A DNA stretch of 6,564 bases from assembly GCA_016927155.1 (NCBI GenBank), contig JAFGNE010000067.1:1-6564 (forward strand), in the 5' to 3' direction. Source of the stretch: Candidatus Peregrinibacteria bacterium. GTDB taxonomy: Bacteria > Patescibacteriota > Gracilibacteria > UM-FILTER-43-11. Below, in pieces: positions 1 through 6,172 of the stretch. Under the pieces are notes generated by a model. It searched no databases. It saw nothing but the letters and a program-made list of their open reading frames with translations, and was not told the origin of the DNA. Positions within the stretch are counted from its first letter, which is position 1. Every line of letters begins with the position of its first letter. Position numbers and translations under genes: made by a program.

Positions 1-177
1 ACCGGAAATGTAACCGTTCTCATGAAGACGGCTGATGCAGGGGGTGTAAAGAATGTCACTGTCCGTAACGTCGGAAAAAGAGGCGAGAACGGAAGGGGTA
101 CCGAAAAGAAAACAAAAACAGAGGACAAGGACGGCCAGACCGGAGCGGGAGAGGCAACGGAATGGCTGTTGGTGCAT
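1..177 (-). CDS. Exported SLH-domain protein, N-terminal part (runs off left edge)
   Basis: Reading the minus strand from the ATG at 177-175 gives 59 open codons to the window edge. Residues 1-32 form a signal peptide: MHQQPFRCLSR, then a hydrophobic core rich in L, V, C and F, then a likely cleavage after SVLA (residues 29-32). The mature protein starts SFSDV, and residues 34-59 fit an S-layer homology repeat: FSDV at the start, a Tyr near the middle (Y44), then ISRLHENGYISG. SLH domains anchor proteins to cell-wall polymers, so this is probably a cell-surface protein. Usually three SLH repeats occur in tandem; the rest lies outside the window. The start follows the GspE-like stop codon by 13 bases, which implies the same transcript. 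No Shine-Dalgarno motif precedes it (upstream bases TTAATCCTATTTT). Function beyond surface attachment cannot be told. Confidence 0.8.
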   Translation of the reverse strand, partial: MHQQPFRCLSRSGLAVLVLCFCFLFGTPSVLASFSDVTDSDILYTPCISRLHENGYISG

Positions 178-190
178 AAAATAGGATTAA

Positions 191-1699
191 TTAAACGGAT
201 TTCACCGCCGTGTTCACTTCCTCAAACGTGGTAAGCCCTTTTAAGGCGAGCAGATAACCGTATTGCTGGATGGTCATCATGGCGTTTTTTTCAGCCGCTT
301 TCTGGATCTTTTCCTCATTCCCCTGCTCAAAATTGACGACGCAGCGGATTTCATCGTTGATTTTCATCACTTCCATAATCGCGATACGGCCTTTATAGCC
401 AACTCCGTTGCACGCCTCGCAAGCCCCGCCATTCACATAAGGAGCGAAAAGAACCGCGTCTTTTTTTGCTTCTTCAAAAAGCTCCTTCACCGGATCTTCA
501 GCTCCCTTGAAGGCGGCGGCGATAGTCGCCATCACCTGCTTTGCGTCGGGATGTTCACGGCGGCATTTTTGGCACACGCGCCGGACCAGCCTTTGGGCCA
601 CCACGTATTTAAGGGCGGAACTGATAAAATAATAAGGCACGTGCATCTGGAGCAGGCGGGTAATGGAAGAAGCCGCGGTATTGGTATGGAGCGTGGAAAA
701 AACCAGATGCCCCGTGTTGGCCGCCTCAAACGCCTTTTCTGCGGTTTCCTCGTCACGCATCTCCCCCACCATGATGATGTCGGGGTCCTGGCGCAGGATC
801 ACGCGGAGTCCCGCGGCGAAATCGTAACCGATGCGATGGAACATCTGGGACTGGTTCACCAGCGGAATTTCCGCTTCGATGGGGTCTTCCAGCGTGATAA
901 GGTTCTTTCCGGTACGGTCAATCTGCTGGAGCATGGCGTAAAGCAGGGTGGTTTTTCCGGAACCGGTGGGCCCCGTAACACACACAAACCCATGCGGGTA
1001 TTTCAGGCTGTCCTCCAGGGATTTAAGCGCGTAAGGAAGGATGTCGAGCTTATAAAGGTCGCATTTCTTTACATCCGCCATCTGCCGGAGCACGATCTTC
1101 TCCTCCTGGCCGTTGCGGATGGTATTGGGCATGAAGGACAGACGGAAATTATGGATTTTACCGTCCAGTTCGAAGGAGATGCGGCCATCCTGAGGAAGAC
1201 GGCGTTCATCGATTTTAAGCCCGGCATCCAGTTTCAGCTTGTTGACGATGCCGCGATATAGCATAACATCGTTTGAAAACTGTAAATCACGGCACTGGCC
1301 GTCTATCCGGTAGCGCATTTTAAAACCCACTTGCCCCTGAGGATCCAGGTCAAGGTCAATATGGATATCGGAAGCGCCGCTTTCGATACAACCCTTCAGC
1401 ATATTGTAAACAAACGAATTCGCGTCGGCGGCTTCCGCGTCATCGGAATCGAGGATGTGCACCTGGCTCTTTTTTTCTTCCGCCTTGTGCCCGTTCTGAC
1501 CAAGATGGACCGCCAACTGGGACACTTTTTCCGATAAAGAAGGATTTTCTTTCAGAAAAATAGTCAAAGGCAAAACACCGTGTTCGCGCGCCATATTCTC
1601 CAATTGCTCAATGTCCCCTTTCTGCAAAAAACCTTTCTGGGAGAGGTATCCCAGCACCTGCTGGCTGGTCGCTTTCGTATATGGAGAGGAAGAATTCAT
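191..1699 (-). CDS. gspE: GspE/PilB-family type II secretion / type IV pilus assembly ATPase
   Basis: This 502-residue cytoplasmic ATPase belongs to the family that powers pilin polymerisation or type II secretion. Residues 1-65 look like a shortened N-terminal (MshEN-like) segment, followed by a charged linker. The N2 domain starts near GASDIHID (108-115) and includes RLPQDGRI (167-174). The catalytic domain has a Walker A GPTGSGKTT (243-251), an Asp box around LITLEDPIE (268-276), a Walker B region DPDIIMVGEMRD (305-316) and a His box TGHLVFSTLHTN (329-340). Two CxxC pairs (C376/C379 and C427/C430) form the zinc-binding module typical of GspE/PilB and absent from PilT retraction ATPases, which argues for an extension/export role. 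All catalytic residues look intact. It lies 62 bases after the 844-residue exported protein and 13 bases before the SLH gene, probably co-transcribed. The stop is TAA. No Shine-Dalgarno precedes the ATG. The choice between pilus and secretion cannot be made because no partner genes are visible. Confidence 0.95.
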   Translation of the reverse strand: MNSSSPYTKATSQQVLGYLSQKGFLQKGDIEQLENMAREHGVLPLTIFLKENPSLSEKVSQLAVHLGQNGHKAEEKKSQVHILDSDDAEAADANSFVYNMLKGCIESGASDIHIDLDLDPQGQVGFKMRYRIDGQCRDLQFSNDVMLYRGIVNKLKLDAGLKIDERRLPQDGRISFELDGKIHNFRLSFMPNTIRNGQEEKIVLRQMADVKKCDLYKLDILPYALKSLEDSLKYPHGFVCVTGPTGSGKTTLLYAMLQQIDRTGKNLITLEDPIEAEIPLVNQSQMFHRIGYDFAAGLRVILRQDPDIIMVGEMRDEETAEKAFEAANTGHLVFSTLHTNTAASSITRLLQMHVPYYFISSALKYVVAQRLVRRVCQKCRREHPDAKQVMATIAAAFKGAEDPVKELFEEAKKDAVLFAPYVNGGACEACNGVGYKGRIAIMEVMKINDEIRCVVNFEQGNEEKIQKAAEKNAMMTIQQYGYLLALKGLTTFEEVNTAVKSV

Positions 1700-1761
1700 T
1701 GAAGGGAAATTAAGGCATTAAGGGGGAAGGCCTTTGATCGCTATCATTGTATTCAATCGGA

Positions 1762-4296
1762 TCACCACCCGTCCAGCGTTTCGCCGGTGGCGGGGTTAAC
1801 CTGGCGCCAAGTGGTATGGTCATCGGGAACTTCCGTATCGCCCGGGACAGGCATCACATATTTGCGGAAATCCTCAATGATGTACTCGGAAGGCCGGTTG
1901 ATCTCAAAGTCGTTATCGCTCCACTCCTGGCTTTCCTTGCTCTCTTCCAGGGGCTGGCGTTCCCATTCCGTATTCCCCGCGATCACGTCACCCAGAATTC
2001 GGAGTTGTTTTTTGCTTTGCCCACTGCTAAACGTACCACGGGCCAAAAGCATAGCTTCAATATCCGTCACATTCCCGTCCACAACAATGTCCTGCGCGTC
2101 AAGGCGAAGCAGTGTGACTTCGTTGTAATGGGCGAAAGAGGTGTTGGTGTAAAAAATGTTCGTATTGATCTGAACAGTGCCGGTCACATAAATGCGCGCC
2201 TGCCCTCCGGAAAAATAGACCGGCGCTCCACCCTTGGTGCCGATAGACAAATTTCCATCTACTTTATAAACGGTGTCGTCCGCGAGCTCCACCGTGCCGC
2301 TCAGGCTGCTCGGCATCTCAACGACCTTCCCGAATTTCTCGCGCGTGAACATGTCCTCGTCAAAATCCCTCGGGACGTTTGCGCGGTCATACGCTTCACC
2401 TTTCTCCCTGAAGGGAAAGTCCACGCCTGTTGTCTTCCACGCATCGCCTTGTTCGGACTTCATTTCGCCTGTTCCGCTTTTTCCGAAAATCATGTAAGTG
2501 GCGTTCGTTTCGCCGGGGGGCGTGTAATTTTGGGAATCGGTATACACATTCGCCTTGACAACCGGATCGCCCAAATCCAACCGGTTCGCCTCGACCATAT
2601 TATTGGTAAACGCGCCGTTCGTGCCCATATGCCCGCCCTGCGTTTTCAGCCAGGCGGTCGCGGTATAAACGGTGATGTCGGTCTCATCCGTATCAATTAA
2701 ATCAATACCATCACCCTGAGTGTGACCCACCCAACGGTATATCGGCCGGGTGTAATCATCGCAACATGTATCATCCTCTCCGCAGCTATAACAATGAGTA
2801 CACCAATATTCACTTCCAACGTTGGAATAGGTATACATTTGCTCTGAAACCGTCGTTTTAACCTCGCTTTCAACATAGCCCTGGGAACCGTTCTTAACCG
2901 CCCGGCTTTCCGTGAAAATACCCGGTATATCAATCGTCCCGCCGGCACTCATATACTGGTTAACCTGAGAGGAATTCCCATAAGAATAACTGGTTCCATC
3001 CCGCGTGAACACCAACTTGGGCGTCGCGTCGGGGAGAGTAGTTGTGACATCGAAAACAATAGGAGAACTGACGGGCGGACAATTATAAATATTATCGCAT
3101 CCCCCGCCACTGCTGTTATAGGCGTAAGTCGTAGCACCCCAAACATTCGGATAAATATAAGTGCTACAGTAGGGGTGGGTATGAACCTTGCTGCCGGAAG
3201 AAGAAAGATTGGGATAAGTATTTGTTTTTTTGGTACCGCTGTATGTGAGACTATACAGGGTCTCCGTCAGATCGGCTTGATCCGCGCGGGCTGTTTGTCC
3301 ATCAGCCGAATTCAAAATGATATTGGGGACCTGGATGATATCCAACATAAAATCGCCCGTAGCCATGGGGCCGTGAACGCCTTCCCATATCCTATGGCTG
3401 ATCAGAAGCGGATAAACTTGTGTCTTCTGAGCCCCGCCCAGTTTATAGCTTAAAGTGAATCCCGTCATCACAATCTCCGTGACCCCCTCAAGATCGCTTT
3501 CAAGCGAAACGGGAAAATCATAATTAACCATTGTCCCCGCGGCGAGGGAAGCAAGGGTGAAATCGCATCCGGATCCGCAGGCGGTATGATCCGGAAGGTT
3601 CGGGACAAGGGACAACTCCGTGACATCATTGTCTCCGATATTTTTGATCCCAAAATAATAAGTGATCATACCTTCCGGAGCCATCCCAGCCTCTTCAGAA
3701 GGATAGGAGCCTACCTCCACCTGAATATCAATACTCCCAAAAATGATATTTTCAACCGGATTGCCCACCTTCGGCGCGGGAGAAAAAGGTTCAACGGCGC
3801 TGACCCAGGCCGCTACCGGCTGTACGAGATCAGTTCCGATATCATGTTCCACCTGGCATTCAATCCAAAAAGTGTATTTCGTCTCAGGAGCAAGATTTTG
3901 AATAATATATCCAAGTTCCAGAGGATTCATCCCGAATCCTGGATCGGTGATAAAATCCGGATTTGCCGAAGTGCTGGCTTGGACCTTGGCGCTTCCCGCG
4001 ACATAACTCATATAATCGGGCGTTTCCATAAGCACCGTCACGTTGGAATATTCCGTAAGGCCGGGATTCCCTATTTCCACGCGGTATTTTACAAAACGTC
4101 CTTTTTCTATGGTTTTGCCGCCATCATTAAAATCAGCGGTGCTATCCCCGATTTCAATACCCAAGCCAAGAACCACATCCGATTCAAAAGTGCCTGCCGC
4201 GCGAACAGGGACGATAAAAAAATCGGCAAACAAGAAAAGGGTGGCAATCGCCAATAGGAACAGGCCGGGTATTTTTATCCGCGAGCTCAACCGCAT
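1762..4296 (-). CDS. Large exported surface protein with DUF11/CARDB-like repeats and beta-rich C-terminus
   Basis: This is an 844-residue protein of unrecognised specific function. Residues 1-34 are a signal peptide: MRLSSRIKIP, a long hydrophobic core (11-30), and an Ala-rich cleavage region VRAA near 31-34. Two stretches resemble the DUF11/CARDB beta-sandwich class: about 65-165 (VKYRVEIGNPGL, then NVTVLMETPDYMSYVAGSAKV split across strands) and about 190-300 (YYFGIKNIGDNDVTELSLVP). The middle (345-520) is Ser/Thr/Tyr/Gly-rich and holds cysteines C377, C400, C406 and a cluster C499, C502, C505, C511, C512. Residues 670-775 form a beta-rich block with repeating GN/GT turns (VDGNLSIG, VTGTVQINTN, VDGNVTDIEA, LRILGDVIAG), reminiscent of a beta-helix. 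It is followed by an acidic tail ending in GETLDGW. There is no C-terminal anchor or LPXTG motif. The neighbouring GspE-type ATPase suggests a link to a pilus or secretion machine, but this is inference. It could equally be an independent surface adhesin. Confidence 0.85.
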   Translation of the reverse strand: MRLSSRIKIPGLFLLAIATLFLFADFFIVPVRAAGTFESDVVLGLGIEIGDSTADFNDGGKTIEKGRFVKYRVEIGNPGLTEYSNVTVLMETPDYMSYVAGSAKVQASTSANPDFITDPGFGMNPLELGYIIQNLAPETKYTFWIECQVEHDIGTDLVQPVAAWVSAVEPFSPAPKVGNPVENIIFGSIDIQVEVGSYPSEEAGMAPEGMITYYFGIKNIGDNDVTELSLVPNLPDHTACGSGCDFTLASLAAGTMVNYDFPVSLESDLEGVTEIVMTGFTLSYKLGGAQKTQVYPLLISHRIWEGVHGPMATGDFMLDIIQVPNIILNSADGQTARADQADLTETLYSLTYSGTKKTNTYPNLSSSGSKVHTHPYCSTYIYPNVWGATTYAYNSSGGGCDNIYNCPPVSSPIVFDVTTTLPDATPKLVFTRDGTSYSYGNSSQVNQYMSAGGTIDIPGIFTESRAVKNGSQGYVESEVKTTVSEQMYTYSNVGSEYWCTHCYSCGEDDTCCDDYTRPIYRWVGHTQGDGIDLIDTDETDITVYTATAWLKTQGGHMGTNGAFTNNMVEANRLDLGDPVVKANVYTDSQNYTPPGETNATYMIFGKSGTGEMKSEQGDAWKTTGVDFPFREKGEAYDRANVPRDFDEDMFTREKFGKVVEMPSSLSGTVELADDTVYKVDGNLSIGTKGGAPVYFSGGQARIYVTGTVQINTNIFYTNTSFAHYNEVTLLRLDAQDIVVDGNVTDIEAMLLARGTFSSGQSKKQLRILGDVIAGNTEWERQPLEESKESQEWSDNDFEINRPSEYIIEDFRKYVMPVPGDTEVPDDHTTWRQVNPATGETLDGW

Positions 4297-4317
4297 TAGA
4301 AAAAAAATTGGTTTATA

Positions 4318-4346
4318 AGTTTAAAAAATATTTTAAATTTTGTCAA
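4318..4346 (-). promoter_or_regulatory. Second promoter candidate just before the 844-residue gene
   Basis: TTGACA on the minus strand (4346-4341), a 17-base spacer and TAAACT (4323-4318), four of six matches to TATAAT; a TATAAA lies directly after it. The predicted start falls about 10-17 bases before the ATG at 4296, giving a very short leader (ACTTATAAACC then a T-run) with no Shine-Dalgarno. It overlaps the end of the possible small frame. In such AT-rich DNA chance matches are frequent. Confidence 0.35.
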
Positions 4347-4473
4347 TAACGCTTTCGCCATTCCCTTCCTCATCAAAATAAACCATCAGTTGCTTCAATA
4401 ATCTCCCCATGATCCTATGCATGAGCACCAGGTTCCACAGGGCGGCCTTCAGGAATGTTTTATTTTTCAACAT
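4333..4473 (-). CDS. Possible small protein, 46 residues
   Basis: A short open frame reads from the ATG at 4473 to a TAA ending at 4333. The product begins MLKNKTFLKAALWNLV and ends ENGESVIDKI; the first 35 residues could form one amphipathic helix, and the last dozen are acidic. I do not recognise a family. In its favour, it sits 36 bases upstream of the 844-residue gene on the same strand, it lies downstream of a good promoter candidate at 4547-4575, and a weak purine-rich GGTGGG stands four bases before the ATG. Against it, its last codons overlap a second promoter-like TTGACA, it is short, and the surrounding DNA is AT-rich. It may be a real leader-proximal small gene or chance. Confidence 0.35.
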   Translation of the reverse strand: MLKNKTFLKAALWNLVLMHRIMGRLLKQLMVYFDEEGNGESVIDKI

Positions 4474-4521
4474 AAAACCCACCGGATAATAAAATAAGAA
4501 TCGGGCGGGCAGCTTTGTGGT

Positions 4522-4561
4522 AACTTCGGGTCAACTTTGGCTAGCTATGTTAAACTATGTT
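4522..4561. repeat. Two pairs of short direct repeats at helical-turn spacing
   Basis: AACTTCGG (4522-4529) and AACTTTGG (4533-4540) are 11 bases apart; CTATGTT (4545-4551) and CTATGTT (4555-4561) are exactly 10 bases apart. A GCTAGC palindrome (4540-4545) sits between the pairs. The second pair overlaps the -10 of the minus-strand promoter candidate, as expected for operator half-sites bound on one face of the helix. No known binding consensus was recognised. Confidence 0.4.
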
Positions 4562-4575
4562 TTACTTTTTGTCAA
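4547..4575 (-). promoter_or_regulatory. Sigma70-type promoter candidate for the surface block
   Basis: On the minus strand a perfect -35 hexamer TTGACA (4575-4570) is followed by a 17-base spacer and TAACAT (4552-4547), which matches TATAAT at four of six positions. Transcription would start near 4540 and run through the possible small gene at 4473-4333 and into the 844-residue gene. The -10 element overlaps the CTATGTT direct repeat, so a repressor could act here. Confidence 0.5.
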
Positions 4576-4608
4576 TATTATTTTATTAACATTCTTTTAA
4601 GACGGAAT

Positions 4609-4637
4609 TTGTGGAAGGTTGAAGCCAATGGTAAAAT
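4609..4637 (+). promoter_or_regulatory. Promoter candidate for the redox operon
   Basis: TAAAAT (4632-4637) matches the -10 consensus at five of six positions. A weak -35, TTGTGG (4609-4614, three of six), lies 17 bases upstream. The predicted start near 4644 leaves only about a dozen bases before the ATG at 4656, with no Shine-Dalgarno, so the transcript would be nearly leaderless. Confidence 0.35.
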
Positions 4638-4655
4638 GAAAAAAATCAATTTCTT

Positions 4656-5171
4656 ATGGCGATGCAATCCATAGCGCAGGGAATGAGCGCGGCTAAAATA
4701 AAGGCCCTGATTTTCGCGCTTTTCCTCGCCCTTTCTATCCTGCTTCCCGCCCTCATCCACCTGCAATGGGTTACGGGGCCGACGGTAAACGCGATGCTTT
4801 TTATCGCCACCGTCATTCTTGGCCCCGCGCAGGCGATGCTGCTCGGATTAATGCCGGGCACGGTCGCGCTTTCCACAGGCCTGCTCCCCTTGCCGCTGGC
4901 GCCCATGGTGCCGTTTATTATGATTTCCAACGCCATCCTGGTCATCGCTTTTGAATATTCCTACCGGAAAAACGCCCTTATGGCCATCGCGCTTGCCGCC
5001 GTGTGTAAATTCCTGTTTTTGCAGGTTGCCGTGAATTTTATTTTAAAATCCGTCGTTGCCGGCAACCTGACCTCCGCCCTCGCCACCATGGTCAGCTGGC
5101 CCCAATTGATAACCGCCCTGGCGGGAGGGTTTGTCGCTTACACCTTTCTTAAATCCATCAAAAAGCTATGA
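4656..5171 (+). CDS. Small polytopic membrane protein, ECF-transporter S-component-like, hydrogenase-associated
   Basis: This 171-residue, very hydrophobic protein has about five membrane segments: roughly 14-36, 42-72, 80-100, 107-130 and 148-166. Recognisable motifs are TGPTVNA (40-46), LAPMVPFIMISNAILV (81-96) and SWPQLITALAGG (147-158). The length and pattern fit the small membrane proteins resembling substrate-binding (S) components of ECF transporters. From memory, close relatives are found beside [FeFe]-hydrogenase/NuoF genes in uncultivated bacteria, where they are sometimes labelled 'iron hydrogenase' although they carry no Fe-S motif. Its stop overlaps the NuoF-like start by four bases (ATGA), so translational coupling is likely. 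It may anchor the complex or import a needed nutrient; neither is shown. The start is uncertain: ATGs at 4656, 4662 and 4683 are in frame. The last gives MSAAKIKAL and has an AGGGA directly before it. Confidence 0.8.
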   Translation: MAMQSIAQGMSAAKIKALIFALFLALSILLPALIHLQWVTGPTVNAMLFIATVILGPAQAMLLGLMPGTVALSTGLLPLPLAPMVPFIMISNAILVIAFEYSYRKNALMAIALAAVCKFLFLQVAVNFILKSVVAGNLTSALATMVSWPQLITALAGGFVAYTFLKSIKKL

Positions 5172-6172
5172 AAAACATCATCGAGGAACTCAAAAAAGCC
5201 AACCTTGTGGGTCGCGGCGGCGCGGAATATCCCACAGCGGTTAAATGGGAATCGGTGAAAAGAGCGAAAGGGAAACCTAAATACGTGGTCTGCAATGCCA
5301 GCGAAGGGGAACTGGGAATTTTCAAAGATTTTTTTATTCTCGACCAATTCCCCGGACACGTTTTTGAAGGGATGCGGCTCGCCATGGACTACCTTGGCGC
5401 CAAAGAGGCCTGGTTCAACCTGAACGCCAATTATTACAAAAAACTGAAAGTGAAACTCGACGCGCTGGTCAAGAAATACGGAAAAAAAGGTTACCGTTTC
5501 CGTATTTATAAAGAACATCCCAGCTACATCGGGGGCGAGGAAACCGCTTTGCTGGAAGGCATGGAAGGCCACGCGGTAAAACCCCGCCTGAAACCGCCTT
5601 ATCCGGGTGAAAAAGGGCTCTTCGGCCAGCCGACGCTCATCAATAATGTGGAAACGTTTTACGACGTGGCCGAAGTGATGGCGGGAAATTATGCCAAAAA
5701 ACGCTTTTATTCTTTTTCCGGCCATATAAAACATGCGGGGGTCTTCCACCTGCCCATCGGCATCAGCCTGCATGAGGCGCTCCGGCAAACGGATAACCTG
5801 CCTGATTTTGATTTTTTCGTCCAGGCGGGCGGCAGCGCCAGCGGCATTGTGTTTCGGAAAGACCAGCTGAAAACGAACAAGATGGCCGGGGCGGGCTCCA
5901 TCGAAATTTATCCGGCCGCTTTAAAACCGCGCGACCTGCTTTTGAAATGGTTTAAATTCTACGCCAACGAAAGCTGCGGCAAATGCACGCCCTGCCGGGA
6001 AGGAACTTTCCATCTTTATGAACTTGTTAAAGCGCATGACCGCGTGCCGTGGGGGCAAATTTTAGAGATAGTGGAAACCATGGAAAAAACGTCGTTCTGC
6101 GGGCTGGGTCGCTCCATCGGCCTGCCCGTGAAAAGTTATATGCAAAACATCCTAAAACTCAACCTCCGATGA
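5168..6172 (+). CDS. nuoF: NuoF-like FMN/[4Fe-4S] subunit of a hydrogenase or NADH dehydrogenase
   Basis: This 334-residue protein is homologous to the 51 kDa subunit (NuoF/HydB), which moves electrons between NAD(H), FMN and an Fe-S cluster. The FMN loop is GRGGAEYPTAVKW (15-27), followed by CNASEGELGIFKD (42-54). The nucleotide-site motif is YIGGEETALLEGMEG (120-134). KPPYPGEKGLFGQPTLINN spans 142-160. An SLBB-type segment starts near FSGHIKHAGVF (183-193). Cluster ligands are C270, C273 and C276 (ESCGKCTPCREGT) plus C311 (FCGLG). It begins directly at the FMN domain, so it lacks the roughly 50 or more N-terminal residues of typical NuoF (about 430 residues). It also lacks the thioredoxin-like and ferredoxin extensions of HydB. 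Both ends overlap neighbours by ATGA. The acidic and aromatic residues near the pyridine-nucleotide site are partly changed, so the electron partner may not be NADH. Confidence 0.93.
   Translation: MKNIIEELKKANLVGRGGAEYPTAVKWESVKRAKGKPKYVVCNASEGELGIFKDFFILDQFPGHVFEGMRLAMDYLGAKEAWFNLNANYYKKLKVKLDALVKKYGKKGYRFRIYKEHPSYIGGEETALLEGMEGHAVKPRLKPPYPGEKGLFGQPTLINNVETFYDVAEVMAGNYAKKRFYSFSGHIKHAGVFHLPIGISLHEALRQTDNLPDFDFFVQAGGSASGIVFRKDQLKTNKMAGAGSIEIYPAALKPRDLLLKWFKFYANESCGKCTPCREGTFHLYELVKAHDRVPWGQILEIVETMEKTSFCGLGRSIGLPVKSYMQNILKLNLR

Larger units (their letters stand above)
4297..4655. other. Divergent AT-rich intergenic control region
   Basis: This 359-base stretch separates the start codons of two oppositely oriented blocks. 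It holds a possible 46-codon minus-strand frame (4333-4473), two minus-strand promoter candidates, one plus-strand promoter candidate and two pairs of short direct repeats at 10-11 base spacing (4522-4561). It is clearly richer in A and T than the flanking genes. No tRNA, riboswitch fold or hairpin-plus-T-run terminator was recognised. Confidence 0.7.

Noticed and set aside
22..234. A 70-codon plus-strand frame at the left edge
   Set aside because: The opposite strand encodes a signal peptide followed by an SLH repeat, which explains this DNA better. The plus-strand product is low-complexity Lys/Gly/Glu/Thr.
263..1261. A 332-codon open frame on the plus strand
   Set aside because: It is antisense to the GspE-type ATPase, whose Walker, His-box and zinc motifs are unmistakable. 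The plus-strand product is rich in His, Phe and Arg with no recognisable domain, as is usual for antisense shadows.
1700..1761. Possible terminator hairpin (AAGGC and GCCTT around a G-rich loop) between the 844-residue gene and the ATPase gene
   Set aside because: The stem is only about five base pairs with a long loop, and no T-run follows on the minus strand, so it would not work as a Rho-independent terminator.
1747..2700. A 317-codon open frame on the plus strand
   Set aside because: It is antisense to the 844-residue exported protein, has no signal, domain or plausible start context, and has the odd His/Arg-rich composition of a shadow.
5138..5788. A 216-codon open frame on the minus strand
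   Set aside because: It is antisense to the NuoF-like gene, which is firmly identified by its FMN loop and cluster motifs; the reverse product has no recognisable features.
1762..6172. Use of TGA as a sense codon (glycine code 25, as in some CPR lineages)
   Set aside because: TGA ends the 844-residue gene, the membrane-protein gene and the NuoF-like gene exactly where the products should end, two of them inside ATGA overlaps, so TGA is a normal stop here.
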